Positions 33,403 through 42,382 of a stretch of DNA of 64,000 nt are shown piece by piece (positions within the stretch are counted from its first letter, which is position 1; every line of letters starts with the position of its first letter). The notes under the pieces were generated by a model. It saw only the letters and a list, made by a program, of their open reading frames with translations. It had not been told where the DNA came from and searched no databases. Source of the DNA: Streptomyces sp. 8K308. Lineage in GTDB: Bacteria > Actinomycetota > Actinomycetes > Streptomycetales > Streptomycetaceae. The DNA is taken from positions 1 through 64,000 of the forward strand of contig NZ_SMKC01000005.1 in NCBI RefSeq assembly GCF_004348315.1, in the 5' to 3' direction. A program made the translations under genes and the position numbers.

Positions 33403-34302
33403 TCAGCGCTCGGTGAGAGCCGAGACGAGCAGGTCGGCGAGCAGGGCGGCGCAGGAGCCGTCCGGGTCGAGATCGGGGTCGTAGATGGTGACGTTGAGCC
33501 CCACGCACCGGCGCGAGCCGAGCAACGCGCGGAGCAGCGGCGCGAGTTCGCCGGGCAGCAGGCCGTCGGGGTCGGGGCTGTCCACGGCGGGCATCACCGA
33601 CGGGTCCAGGACGTCGGCGTCCAGGTGGACCCAGAAGCCGTCGAGAGCCGGGGACTCCAGCGTTCGCAGCGCCGCGCCGGCCGCCTGCCGGGCGCCACGC
33701 GCCCTGATCTCCCCCACCGTCGTGCTGCTGATGCCCGACTCCGTGAGTTCGGCGCGCTCCGGGTCGTAGTCGCGGATGCCGAGTACCTCGATGTCGCTGT
33801 CCCGTACGTACGGTCGCAGACCTTCGATGTCGGTGAGGTCCGTCTGCCCGCGGCCGGTCGCGAGGGCCAACTCCTCGCCCCCAGCGGCGCCGACGCGGTC
33901 GGAGTTGCCGGGGTGCCGGAAGTCGGCGGACCCGTCGACGGCGGCGATCCCGTACCGCCCGACGCGGCGCAGCGCGAGCGAGGCACCGAGTTGGATGGAG
34001 CAGTCCCCGCCCAGCACCACGGGGAACTCCCCGGCCCGCACGTGCTTTTCGACGCGGTCGGCGAGCTTGCGGGTGTATGCGGCGATGGGCCCGGCGTGGA
34101 ACACCCCGCCTCCCTCCTTCCAATCCCCGCGGTCATAGCGGGGCGGCACGACGACTCCGCCCTCGTCGGCACCGAGCCGGGCCAGCAGCCGCTGCTCGCG
34201 CAGGGCGCCGGCCAGCTTGTGGCACCCGGGCACGGTGCCTTCCGCGGGCGGCCTGAGACCGAGATTCGACGGGGCGTCAAGAAGGACGGGATTGCGGCGC
34301 AT
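33403..34302 (-). CDS. Arginase/agmatinase-fold protein with altered metal site
   Basis: A 299-residue ureohydrolase-fold protein. The fold markers are FPVVLGGDCSIQLGASLAL, AAVDGSADFRHPGN, HLDADVLDPSVMPAVDSPDP and LNVTIYDPDLDPDG. In true arginases the motifs are GGDHS and DAHxD. Here the first His is Cys (GGDCS) and the second is Ser (DGSAD), while the Asp-x-Asp of HLDADVLDP is kept. Metal binding should therefore be incomplete or different, and a ureohydrolase activity cannot be assumed. ATG 34302 is chosen (GTG 34305 is possible). The gene converges on the terminator 33287-33321. Confidence 0.8.
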   Translation of the reverse strand: MRRNPVLLDAPSNLGLRPPAEGTVPGCHKLAGALREQRLLARLGADEGGVVVPPRYDRGDWKEGGGVFHAGPIAAYTRKLADRVEKHVRAGEFPVVLGGDCSIQLGASLALRRVGRYGIAAVDGSADFRHPGNSDRVGAAGGEELALATGRGQTDLTDIEGLRPYVRDSDIEVLGIRDYDPERAELTESGISSTTVGEIRARGARQAAGAALRTLESPALDGFWVHLDADVLDPSVMPAVDSPDPDGLLPGELAPLLRALLGSRRCVGLNVTIYDPDLDPDGSCAALLADLLVSALTER

Positions 34303-34385
34303 CACTCCATTGTGGCGCGGTGGCGCATCGTCGCCGTGGGCGGCCGGTCGCGACCTCGGGCGGGCCGCGATCAGCGCCGCTCGCG

Positions 34386-35464
34386 CTACGGCGCGGTGGC
34401 GCGGCCCCGCTTCGGCGGCGGATCACAGTCCGGCGGGCTGTTCACGGTGCGAATGCCGTTGAGAACGGCGCGCCCCTGCGCGTCCGCGAGCCGGGGGAAG
34501 AGTTGCTGGGCGTACCCGAAGATGATGGCCCAGCCGATGATCTGGGCCGACGTGTCAAGACTGGTCAGGCCGGGGACGAAGTTCGCGCGCATCAGCAGCA
34601 TGCCGAGCACGGCCGTGAGCGCACCGGTCGGCAGCTTCAGCAGCGCTAGCTCCTCAGCGGCACCTTGACCGGTGCGGCCGTGCCGTTGCTGCCGCCCAGC
34701 GTCATCGCGGAGGCGACGGCGGCAGCCACGACACCGGCGACCTCCACGGCGAGGTAGTCCCAGCGCGACGCCCCGTGGGCGATCTCGTCGGCACGATCGC
34801 CCCGCGCGGACTCCGTGCGCGTGGGGCAGACGACGTGGTTCTCCGGGGTGAAGCACAGCGGCACGAACCTCGGCCACAGCGCGCCTGCCACCGCGACGGC
34901 GATCGCCAGCGCCGCGAGCCCCCAGACCACGACTGTCAACGTCCTGTCGAAGCTGCGTGCGCGCATCCGCTGCTGTGCAGAGACCGCTGCGCCGCGGTGA
35001 GCGCGCTGGTGAGCACCCACCGCTCCTGTTCCCCGAAGGTCCCGCCCTGTTTCGCGAACTTCTCCAGCCGCTTCCTGCGCTCGTCGGCCAGCGGCAGCTG
35101 CTGGCGTACGAAGGCCAGCACCCCGGGCAGGGCCGCTTGGACGGAGCATCAGGTTGTGGGCCATGTCGTTGTGGGTGTTCGCGGCGAGCACGTGCTCGTC
35201 CATGCGGCGGCGGTGCCGATGCTCGTGCCGAAGTATCTCCCGAGCCGCCTTCAGTTCGCTGTTCGCGTCCTCGGTCAGCTTCTCGACGGCGTGCCGCGCC
35301 GCTCGGTCCGTCGCCACCTCGAGCGCCCTGCCCTTCGACACGTCGACGCGTGTCTGGACGCCCTGGATGCGCGCGAGGGCCTGCTCCCGCAGCACCCAGG
35401 CGACATCCTCGTGCGGGCGCGGCTCTCGCGGCGCCTCCGGACCGCGCCCTCTCGGTGTCGTCAT
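34386..35464 (-). pseudogene. Membrane-anchored protein with three frameshifts
   Basis: Pieces in successive frames join into one protein. From ATG 35464 they are: TTPRGRGPEAPREPRPHED, a charged helical region (TEDANSELKAAREILRHEH, MDEHVLAANTHNDMAHN), FVRQQLPLADERRKRLEKF and GEQERWVLTSALTAAQRS. Then comes a membrane helix TLTVVVWGLAALAIAVAVAG with FTPENHVVCPTRTES. A last part, TGALTAVLGMLLMRANFVPG and WAIIFGYAQQLFPRLAD, ends at 34386. Frame changes near 35150, 34960 and 34640 break it. I do not know its function. The C-terminal GYAQQLFPRLAD resembles a membrane-protein tail common in streptomycetes. Confidence 0.5.
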
Positions 35465-35618
35465 GCTGGCGGCTGTGGCCAGCCGCAACCGTCATGGGTC
35501 GGCGGCTCGCCGCTCGCTACTCCACTCGGGGCCAAGGCCCCGAGCCCGCCTTTCGGAACCCGTGGCGAAGGGCCGCGACCCGGCCCCGGTGATCTCGACG
35601 GGCGTGATGGCGAGGGGT

Positions 35619-36545
35619 TCACTCCGCGTTCAGGGCGGCGCGCAGTCGTTCGTACGTCGGGGCCAGGCGCCGCAGGCCAGCCGCGAGCGCCGTGTCGTCT
35701 CCGGACACGAGCGGCCCCTGTAGCCCACCGACGATCCGGGCCTGCTCGGCGGCGACGGCCGCGCCCGCGTCCCGGTCGAGGGAGAGCAGGGCCGCTGCCA
35801 GGTCGTTGTGACGGCGGGCGCCCACGCGCACCGCGAATGCCTGCCACAGCAGCCTGATCTCGGGATCAAGCCCCTGCTCCACCAGCCGGGCGGTGCGCTC
35901 GGCGGCCTCGGCCTGGCCCAGGGTGCCGGGGGCGACCTCCACGTCGTTCCGGCCGGCCAGCCAGGCCAGCCCGGCGGGGAGGGCGCGCCGCAAGGCCTCC
36001 TTCGGGGGGACGTGCGCGCGCCGGGTGAACCCGTGCCGCATCCGGAAGGGCCGCGCCAGATAGGGGATCAACTCCCCGCGCCACGCTTCGGCGAAGGCGT
36101 CGACCGGAATCGTGGCGTACGGGTAGCCCTGCGGGTCGTGGACGAGGACGGTGTCGTCGCCCACCTCAAGGACCACCAGGTAGTGGTCGGCGCCGACCGC
36201 CTTGCCCGACCCGGGCTGGTACGAGAGCAGACCGAGTTCGAGCGGCCCGGCCAGCACGGGGCCGTCCTGGCAGGCCCTACGGAGCCGGTCGAGGGCGTCC
36301 GCGACCGTCTCCCCGTCCACGCGATCGCACTCCCAGCCGAGGAGGCCGATCGCGTCGTCGAGCCCGATCTCGGGGTCCCAGCCGAAGGAGTCGAACAGGG
36401 GCAGCCGCCCACCGATCAGCTGCATGCCGTACGGGGAGCCCGTGAGGACCTCGATCACGGCCGGAGGCGGCGCCTGGTCGCCGAGGATCATCGCCAGGGA
36501 GTTGGCGTAGCAGTAGGGACCGGAGCCGACATAGGTGAGGGACAT
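35619..36545 (-). CDS. BtrH-like / DUF4872-type protein
   Basis: A 308-residue protein whose N-terminus SLTYVGSGPYCYANSLAMIL resembles the Cys-containing start of the butirosin BtrH N-terminal domain family (papain/C39-like fold). BtrH moves the aminobutyryl side chain from its acyl carrier protein onto the aminoglycoside. LVVLEVGDDTVLVHDPQGYPYATIP contains the His-Asp part of the Cys-His-Asp triad, cited here as VLVHDPQGYP. The C-terminal half is helical and unassigned. Start 36545 lacks a strong ribosome site. It diverges from the furan-synthase operon (270 bp between starts), so an acyl- or peptidyl-transfer step linked to that operon is possible, but unproven. Confidence 0.65.
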   Translation of the reverse strand: MSLTYVGSGPYCYANSLAMILGDQAPPPAVIEVLTGSPYGMQLIGGRLPLFDSFGWDPEIGLDDAIGLLGWECDRVDGETVADALDRLRRACQDGPVLAGPLELGLLSYQPGSGKAVGADHYLVVLEVGDDTVLVHDPQGYPYATIPVDAFAEAWRGELIPYLARPFRMRHGFTRRAHVPPKEALRRALPAGLAWLAGRNDVEVAPGTLGQAEAAERTARLVEQGLDPEIRLLWQAFAVRVGARRHNDLAAALLSLDRDAGAAVAAEQARIVGGLQGPLVSGDDTALAAGLRRLAPTYERLRAALNAE

Positions 36546-36815
36546 GTCCCGCACGGTGCCGCCTGACACGGTGTGAGAGTCAAGGTCGCCCCACGGTGCG
36601 GGTCGCTGGGCGAGGGCCGGCGGCGCGTCACCACGGGGGGACGCCTCACCGGCGTGAACGGCGCACGGGGTGGCGCGGGGAGTGACTCGTTGGGTCACCG
36701 CACGCCCTACCGATGGCCCTGGTTGACCACGACACTGAGCAGATCGCGAGCGCTCCAGGCGATTCCGCGCACCGGCCCGCTGGCCGGGTGGACATGCCAT
36801 GGGAAGGGGTCCACC

Positions 36816-37571
36816 TTGTTACTTCTCATCTCTCCGGACAGCGTCGAGGAGGCCATCGTCTGCGCGAAAGCGGCGCAGCATCTCGACATCGTCGACGTCA
36901 AGAAGCCTGACGAGGGCTCGCTCGGCGCGAACTTCCCGTGGGTCATCAGGGAGATCCGCGACGTGGTGCCGGCGGACAAGCCGGTGTCCGCCACCGTCGG
37001 GGACGTGCCGTACAAGCCCGGCACGGTGGCCCAGGCGGCGCTCGGCGCGGTCGTCTCCGGAGCCACGTACATCAAGGTGGGCCTCCACGGATGCACGACG
37101 CCCGAGCAGGCCGTCGAGGTCATGCGAGGGGTCGTCCGGGCGGTGAAGGACCACCGGCCCGACGCCCTCGTCGTCGCCTCCGGCTACGCCGACGCCCACC
37201 GGATCGGCTGCGTCAACCCGCTCGCCCTGCCTGACATCGCCCGGCACTCGGGATGCGACGCGGCCATGTTGGACACCGCGATCAAGGACGGAACACGGTT
37301 GTTCGACCACGTTCCGCCGGACCGCTGCGCCGAGTTCGTCCGGCTGAGCCACGAGGCGGGGCTGCTCGCCGCGCTCGCGGGCAGCGTCAAGGAGGGCGAC
37401 CTCGCCGCGCTGACCCGCATCGGCACGGACATCGTGGGCGTGCGCGGGGCGGTCTGCGAGCGGGGCGACCGCGAAAGGGGACGGATCAAGACCCAGTTGG
37501 TGGCCGCCTTCCGGGCGGAGATGGATCGGCAGGCCCGCGAACACGCGGCCGCCGTCACCGCCGCGAGCTGA
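36816..37571 (+). CDS. MfnB-like (5-formyl-3-furyl)methyl phosphate synthase
   Basis: A 251-residue TIM-barrel protein of the MfnB/UPF0264 family. [39 protein letters not shown] and [15 protein letters not shown] are the conserved blocks. The Asp-Val-Lys of VDVKKP and the Lys of AIKDG correspond to the active-site Asp and Lys residues of the archaeal enzyme. That enzyme condenses two molecules of glyceraldehyde 3-phosphate to the furan phosphate. In methanogens this starts methanofuran synthesis; in a bacterium without methanofuran it implies a furan natural product. The TTG start (AAGGGG six bases upstream) is followed at once by a TTA codon (36819-36821), predicting low and bldA-dependent translation. 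The dehydrogenase genes follow at 8 bp and then a 4-bp overlap. Confidence 0.85.
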   Translation: MLLLISPDSVEEAIVCAKAAQHLDIVDVKKPDEGSLGANFPWVIREIRDVVPADKPVSATVGDVPYKPGTVAQAALGAVVSGATYIKVGLHGCTTPEQAVEVMRGVVRAVKDHRPDALVVASGYADAHRIGCVNPLALPDIARHSGCDAAMLDTAIKDGTRLFDHVPPDRCAEFVRLSHEAGLLAALAGSVKEGDLAALTRIGTDIVGVRGAVCERGDRERGRIKTQLVAAFRAEMDRQAREHAAAVTAAS

Positions 37572-37579
37572 CCGCCCGG

Positions 37580-38983
37580 ATGCCGACGAGTCGGCCCGGG
37601 CACGGGCCCGGGGGCCCGGGTGAGCGTTTCGCCGTCGTCGATCCGGCGACGGGTGAGGCGTTCGACGAGGCTCCCGACCAGCGGCCGGACGAGTTGGACG
37701 AGATCGTCGACCGGGCCCATGCGGCCTGGCTCAGCTGGCGGGCGGACCCCGTCGCGCGCGCCGCCGCGCTGCGCGCGGCGGCCGACCTCGTGGAGGCGGC
37801 CGGGCGGGACCTCGCTCCGCTGCTCACCCGCGAGCAGGGCAAGCCGCTGGCCGAGTCGTACGCGGAGATCGCCCGTACGGCAGCCCGCCTGCGGTACTTC
37901 GCCGACCTCGATGCCCGCCCCCAGCCGATCACGGACGGGCGGCCGGTCAGCAGCGAGGTCCGCTGGCGGCCTCTCGGACCTGTCGCCGCGCTCGTCCCGT
38001 GGAACTTCCCCCTCCAACTGGCGTCGGCGAAACTCGCGCCCGCCCTCGCGGCGGGCAACACGATGGTGCTCAAGCCCTCCCCGTTCACGCCCCTCGCCAC
38101 CCGGCTGCTCGGGTCCGTCATCGCCACCGCCCTCCCTGACGGCGTACTGACGATCGTCACCGGCCGCGAGCCCCTCGGCGCCCGCCTCGCGTCCCATCCG
38201 GGGATCCGCCATGTGACCTTCACCGGATCCGGTCCCACCGGCCGGGCCGTCGCGGCGGGCGCGGCGGCCTCGCTCGCCCGGGTCACCCTGGAGCTGGGCG
38301 GCAATGACGCCGCCATCCTGCTCGACGACGTGGACGTCGAGCGCGTCGCGGACCGGTTGTTCTGGGCGGCGTTCCGCAACTGCGGGCAGGTCTGCATGGC
38401 GGTCAAGCGTGTCTACGCGCCGGCCCGGAGCTACGCGCAGGTGGTCGAGGCCCTCGCGCAGCGTGCGAGGACCGTCGTCGTTGGAGCCGGGCTCGACCCG
38501 GCCTCGCAACTGGGACCGGTCAACAACGCCCCCCAACTGGGCCGGATCGAGCGCTACACGGCCCGGGCCCTGGCGGACGGCGCCCGAGCCGTGGCCGGCG
38601 GCCACCGTCTTGACCGGCCTGGCTACTTCTTCGCCCCGACGATCCTGGCCGACGTCCCCCCGGACAGCCCGGTGGTGACGGAGGAGCAGTTCGGTCCTGT
38701 GCTGCCGGTGCTGCCGTACGTCCGTCTCGACCAGGCCGTCGAGGCAGCCAACGACACCGGCTTCGGCCTTGGCGGCTCGGTGTGGGGGACCGATCTGGAC
38801 CGGGCCGAGGTGGTGGCCCACCGGTTGGAGTGCGGGACGGCGTGGATCAACCACCATGGCGAACTGTCACTGGCCCAGCCCTTCGCGGGCACGAAGGAGA
38901 GCGGCGTCGGCGTCGCGGGCGGGCCGTGGGGGCTCTACGGGAATCTCAGGCCGTTCGTCGTACACCGTCCGGAGGAGCCGTGA
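37580..38983 (+). CDS. Aldehyde dehydrogenase
   Basis: A 467-residue NAD(P)-dependent aldehyde dehydrogenase. It has VPWNFPLQLASAKLAPALAA with the catalytic Asn, TFTGSGPTGRAVAAGAA, LELGGNDAAILL with the general-base Glu, and RNCGQVCMAVKRVY with the nucleophile Cys at about residue 272. TEEQFGPVLPVLPY is also typical. It lies 8 bp after the MfnB-like gene and overlaps the alcohol dehydrogenase by GTGA. Oxidation of the furan aldehyde to a furan carboxylic acid is the step suggested by this order. Sequence alone resembles general succinate-semialdehyde/aldehyde dehydrogenases. Confidence 0.92.
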   Translation: MPTSRPGHGPGGPGERFAVVDPATGEAFDEAPDQRPDELDEIVDRAHAAWLSWRADPVARAAALRAAADLVEAAGRDLAPLLTREQGKPLAESYAEIARTAARLRYFADLDARPQPITDGRPVSSEVRWRPLGPVAALVPWNFPLQLASAKLAPALAAGNTMVLKPSPFTPLATRLLGSVIATALPDGVLTIVTGREPLGARLASHPGIRHVTFTGSGPTGRAVAAGAAASLARVTLELGGNDAAILLDDVDVERVADRLFWAAFRNCGQVCMAVKRVYAPARSYAQVVEALAQRARTVVVGAGLDPASQLGPVNNAPQLGRIERYTARALADGARAVAGGHRLDRPGYFFAPTILADVPPDSPVVTEEQFGPVLPVLPYVRLDQAVEAANDTGFGLGGSVWGTDLDRAEVVAHRLECGTAWINHHGELSLAQPFAGTKESGVGVAGGPWGLYGNLRPFVVHRPEEP

Positions 38984-40089
38984 CGCTGAGGTTCGCCGCG
39001 GCGGTGCTGCGCTCGTACGAGAGCCGATTCGCGGTCGAGGAGGTGATCCTCAAGGCGGGGCCGGTCGAGGGCGAGGTCCTGGTCAGGATCGCGGGCTGCG
39101 GGATGTGCCGCACCGATCTCGCGGTCCGGAGTTCCGCGGGCCGCTCACCGCTGCCCGCGGTGCTCGGCCACGAGGGAGCCGGGGTGGTGGTGGAGACGGG
39201 CGGCCCGCACACCGGCCTGAGCACCGGCGATCACGTCGTGCTGAGCTTCGACTCCTGCGGTCGCTGCGGGAACTGCCTGGGCGGGGCCCCCGCCTACTGC
39301 GACTCCTTCGCCGCACTGAACCTCTTCGGAGGGCGCGAGGAGAAGGCGGCACGGTTCACCGACGCGGCCGGAGGCGCGTTGGCTCCCCGGTGGTTCGGTC
39401 AGTCCTCGTTCGCCGAGTACGCCCTGGTCCCGGCCCGCAACGCCGTACGAGTCGATCCCGCGCTGCCCGTCGAACTGCTCGGACCGCTCGGCTGTGGCTT
39501 CCTCACCGGCGCCGGAACGGTCCTGAACTCCTTCGGAATCGGGCCCGGCGACACCTTCGCGGTCTTCGGCGCGGGAGCGGTGGGCCTGGCCGCGGTGATG
39601 GCGGCCACCGCCGCCGGGGCGATGACCGTGGCCGTCGAACGGCACCCCGAACGGCTGGCACTCGCCGAGCGGTTCGGCGCGATCCCGCTGCACGCGACGT
39701 CGGCCGACCTGCCCGACCGCGTTCGGCGACTCACCGACGGCGGCGCGCGGTACGCGCTCGACACCACGGGCTCCGCCCCGCTGATCAACGACGCGCTACG
39801 GGCCCTGCGCCCGACCGGTCACCTCGGTCTCGTCGCCCGGCTCCACGCCACGCTGGCGATCGAACCGGGCGCGCTGGACCGGGGCCGGAGGATCTCCCAT
39901 GTCTGCGAGGGGGACGCGGTGCCGGGCCTGCTGATTCCGCGCCTGACCGGCCTGTGGCGGGCCGGCCGGTTCCCCTTCGACGAGCTGATCCGTACGTACC
40001 CGCTCGTCGACATCGACGAGGCCGAGCGTGACTTCGACGCGGGTCGCGTGGTCAAACCCGTCCTGGTTCCGGAGGGGAGCGGCCGGTGA
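38980..40089 (+). CDS. Zinc-dependent alcohol dehydrogenase
   Basis: A 369-residue medium-chain zinc alcohol dehydrogenase. GCGMCRTDL supplies the catalytic-zinc Cys, GHEGAGVVVETG the His-Glu pair, and SCGRCGNCLGGAPAYC the structural zinc Cys set. FGAGAVGLAAVMAA is the NAD-binding loop. It is most like aryl-alcohol/benzyl-alcohol dehydrogenases. GTG 38980 overlaps the aldehyde dehydrogenase stop (GTGA), with GGAGGAG close upstream. In the operon it may interconvert the hydroxymethyl and formyl groups of the furan product. The end of the operon is 78 bp from a convergent methyltransferase. Confidence 0.92.
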   Translation: MTLRFAAAVLRSYESRFAVEEVILKAGPVEGEVLVRIAGCGMCRTDLAVRSSAGRSPLPAVLGHEGAGVVVETGGPHTGLSTGDHVVLSFDSCGRCGNCLGGAPAYCDSFAALNLFGGREEKAARFTDAAGGALAPRWFGQSSFAEYALVPARNAVRVDPALPVELLGPLGCGFLTGAGTVLNSFGIGPGDTFAVFGAGAVGLAAVMAATAAGAMTVAVERHPERLALAERFGAIPLHATSADLPDRVRRLTDGGARYALDTTGSAPLINDALRALRPTGHLGLVARLHATLAIEPGALDRGRRISHVCEGDAVPGLLIPRLTGLWRAGRFPFDELIRTYPLVDIDEAERDFDAGRVVKPVLVPEGSGR

Positions 40090-40120
40090 CCGGGCGGGCG
40101 ACGCCGGCGCCTGCCCGACC

Positions 40121-40146
40121 GGTGCGTGACGCCGGTGAGACGCACC
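40121..40146. terminator. Weak hairpin between convergent genes
   Basis: GGTGCGT (40121-40127) pairs with ACGCACC (40140-40146) across a 12-nt loop. It lies between the alcohol dehydrogenase stop and the methyltransferase stop. The stem is short, so terminator function is only possible. Confidence 0.3.
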
Positions 40147-40166
40147 CGGGCCCGCTCACGACCTGT

Positions 40167-41072
40167 TCACGGCCGGGTCTTGTCCGCGAACACCCACCGG
40201 TTGCCCTCAAGCGCGTCGTTCGGCTCGGGCAGCGGGCCGCGTCCGTGCCCGCGGGTGAAGTCGAACGGGGTGTGGACCGATGTGGCCCAGCCCCTGTCCG
40301 CCAGAGCGCCCACGGAGTCGGGGCGCGGTTCCCTGTTGAAGAGGTCGAGCAGGTCGATCCCGATCTGTTGCCGCGTCGAGGTGTAGATCGGGCTGTCGCG
40401 GTATCGCATCAGGTCCTTCTCGAGCTTGACCTCGTAGGCCAGAGCGCTGCGCCCCGCGCTCAGCCGGTCCACCGTGTCGATGAGGTATGTCTCAGTGGCG
40501 TTGGGGAGGTAGAACAGCAAACCTTCGGCGAGCCAGACGCTCGGCGCGGCGGGATCGAAGCCGCCACCGGTCAGCGCTCCGACCCAGTCGTCACGCAGAT
40601 CGACCGGGATCGGGACGCGCGTCGCCTTCGGAGTGGCGGACAGGTCGTCGAGCACCCGGTGTTTGAAGGCCAGCACGGGTTCCCTGTCGACCTCGAAGAC
40701 CACGCAGCCTGGTGGCCAGTCGAGCCGGAAGGCCCGCGCGTCCAACCCGGCCCCGAGCAGGACCACTTGGCGGGCACCGACATCCACCGACCGCAGGAGG
40801 AAGTCGTCGAAGACCCTCGTGCGCAGACCGAAGTACCGAGCGAACCGCCCCCACAACGGGTTCGCGTCCCCGCCAGGCGCCTGTCGGAGGCGGACCGGCC
40901 AGCCCGCGGACGCCGGAGCTGCGAGCACGAAGTGCTCCGCGTAGACGTCCCGTGCCAGGCTGTCGCCGCGGTGGGTTTCGATCGCCCGTGCGGCGGCGAC
41001 CAGGAGGGCGGTCAGGCCGACACCGCCTTCCACACCTTCCGTACCGGTGACGCGGTGGGATATGTCAGCCAT
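40167..41072 (-). CDS. SAM-dependent O-methyltransferase, PPM1/TcmP-like family
   Basis: A 301-residue methyltransferase. LLGAGLDARAFRLDWPPG is the SAM-binding motif of the leucine-carboxyl-methyltransferase-like family (TcmP/TIGR00027-type). VFEVDREPVLAFKHRVL, WLAEGLLFYLP and VWLAEG continue the signature. RYFGLRTRVFDDFL before motif I is also standard. Many relatives act in secondary metabolism, but the substrate is open. ATG 41072 is the start. It converges on the furan-type operon, and whether it works on that product is unknown. Confidence 0.88.
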   Translation of the reverse strand: MADISHRVTGTEGVEGGVGLTALLVAAARAIETHRGDSLARDVYAEHFVLAAPASAGWPVRLRQAPGGDANPLWGRFARYFGLRTRVFDDFLLRSVDVGARQVVLLGAGLDARAFRLDWPPGCVVFEVDREPVLAFKHRVLDDLSATPKATRVPIPVDLRDDWVGALTGGGFDPAAPSVWLAEGLLFYLPNATETYLIDTVDRLSAGRSALAYEVKLEKDLMRYRDSPIYTSTRQQIGIDLLDLFNREPRPDSVGALADRGWATSVHTPFDFTRGHGRGPLPEPNDALEGNRWVFADKTRP

Positions 41073-41328
41073 GGACGCTCCGTCGATTCCTCTTGATCAC
41101 CCTGATGAACGTGCGCCGCATTCGAGAACTGCCGACCGCCGCATCTCCAACCCCCATGTGGGTGCGCGATTTCCGCGCACTCCCAGTGTCAGAGCCCGCG
41201 AATCCCCTCGGTCGGGGGACTGGTGAAAGTCGCTCGAACGAATGAATCGCCCATGTGGCTCCGGGGCGCTCCGCCGTGCGCTAGCACGACGGGACCACCA
41301 GCCTATAGGTGCGATCCTACTAGCGGTC

Positions 41329-41368
41329 TGGTCTAGACCTTGACGGAGATGTCGGGGCGCGCTTCAGT
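41329..41368 (+). promoter_or_regulatory. DasR-type operator and promoter of the chitinase gene
   Basis: TGGTCTAGACCT (41329-41340), with the perfect core GGTCTAGACC, matches the dre consensus ACTGGTCTAGACCACT of the GntR-family repressor DasR over 11 central bases. It abuts the promoter TTGACG (41340-41345), 17-bp spacer, TTCAGT (41363-41368). Binding here would block the -35. In streptomycetes DasR leaves DNA on glucosamine 6-phosphate, which links chitin breakdown products to induction. No dasR gene is in the window. Confidence 0.75.
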
Positions 41369-41446
41369 GGTGCGCATCACCCCCACGACGCGGCGGCCGC
41401 CCGCTGTCCCGAGCGGTGAGCCGCCGCACTCCCGAGGAGAGAACAC

Positions 41447-42346
41447 GTGCTGCGACAACGCATCGTGGCCTTACTGACGACCACTCTGCTCGCCATCGGG
41501 CTGGCCGGCGTGATGGTGCCGCCAGCGAGCGCGGCCCCCGCCCCCCTCGCCGCCTCCTGCGCCACCGCGACGGACTGGCGGGCCGGCGCCTGGTATCCGG
41601 CCGGCAGCATCGTCCGCTACAACGGCTCCCACTACATCGCGGAGCACGACAACCCCGGGTACGACCCGCTGATCAGCACCTGGTACTGGGAGCCGTACAG
41701 CTGCGACGGCGGGGGCGGCAACCCGAGCGGCTTCGTCGTGAGCGAGGTGCAGTTCAACCAGATGTTCTCGAACCGGAACTCCTTCTACACGTACGGCGGT
41801 CTGGTCGCCGCGCTCAGCTCCTACCCCGGATTCGCCACCACCGGCAGCCTGGAGGCGCAGCGGCGCGAGGCCGCCGCGTTCCTGGCCAACGTCAGCCACG
41901 AGACCGGCGGTCTGGTCCACATCGTGGAGCAGAACACCGCCAACTACCCGCACTACTGCGACTGGAGCCAGCCCTACGGGTGCCCCGCCGGGCAGGCCGC
42001 CTACTACGGCAGGGGCCCCATCCAACTGAGCTGGAACTTCAACTACAAGGCCGCAGGGGACGCGCTCGGCATCGATCTCCTCGGCAACCCGTGGCTGGTG
42101 CAGAACGACTCCGCCATCGCCTGGCGCACCGCCCTGTGGTTCTGGAACACCCAGTCCGGCGCCGGCACCATGAGCGGCCACCAGGCCATCGTCAGCGGCG
42201 CCGGCTTCGGTGAGTCGATCCGCAGCATCAACGGCAGCATCGAATGCGACGGCGGCAACCCAGCCCAGGTACAGAGCCGGGTGACCACCTTCCAGAACTT
42301 CAGCCAGGTCCTCGGCACCACCCCGGGCGGCAACCTGTACTGCTGA
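41447..42346 (+). CDS. Secreted GH19 chitinase with chitin-binding module
   Basis: A 299-residue exoenzyme. Residues 1-30 are a Sec signal peptide ending in SAA. Residues 40-85 form a CBM5/12 chitin-binding module (DWRAGAWYPAGSIVRYNGSHY and a Trp-rich end, W.PYSC), quoted here only by its WRAGAWYPAGSIVRYNG part. From residue 100 follows the GH19 catalytic domain. Glu152 in VSHETGG is the general acid and Glu161 in HIVEQN the general base, nine apart as in Streptomyces ChiC. YYGRGPIQLSWNFNY lines the cleft. It hydrolyses chitin by inversion. The GTG start has GAGGAGAG upstream. Codon 9 is TTA (41471-41473), so bldA tRNA is needed. Expression is under a dre box. Confidence 0.95.
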   Translation: MLRQRIVALLTTTLLAIGLAGVMVPPASAAPAPLAASCATATDWRAGAWYPAGSIVRYNGSHYIAEHDNPGYDPLISTWYWEPYSCDGGGGNPSGFVVSEVQFNQMFSNRNSFYTYGGLVAALSSYPGFATTGSLEAQRREAAAFLANVSHETGGLVHIVEQNTANYPHYCDWSQPYGCPAGQAAYYGRGPIQLSWNFNYKAAGDALGIDLLGNPWLVQNDSAIAWRTALWFWNTQSGAGTMSGHQAIVSGAGFGESIRSINGSIECDGGNPAQVQSRVTTFQNFSQVLGTTPGGNLYC

Positions 42347-42371
42347 CGCACCATTCTTGACGCACCATTCT
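42344..42371 (+). repeat. Tandem 14-bp direct repeat over the chitinase stop codon
   Basis: TGACGCACCATTCT occurs twice back to back (42344-42357 and 42358-42371), followed by CGACGC. The first copy begins with the stop codon TGA. It looks like a recent slippage duplication. It does not change the coding sequence. Confidence 0.8.
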
Positions 42372-42382
42372 CGACGCCCGCG

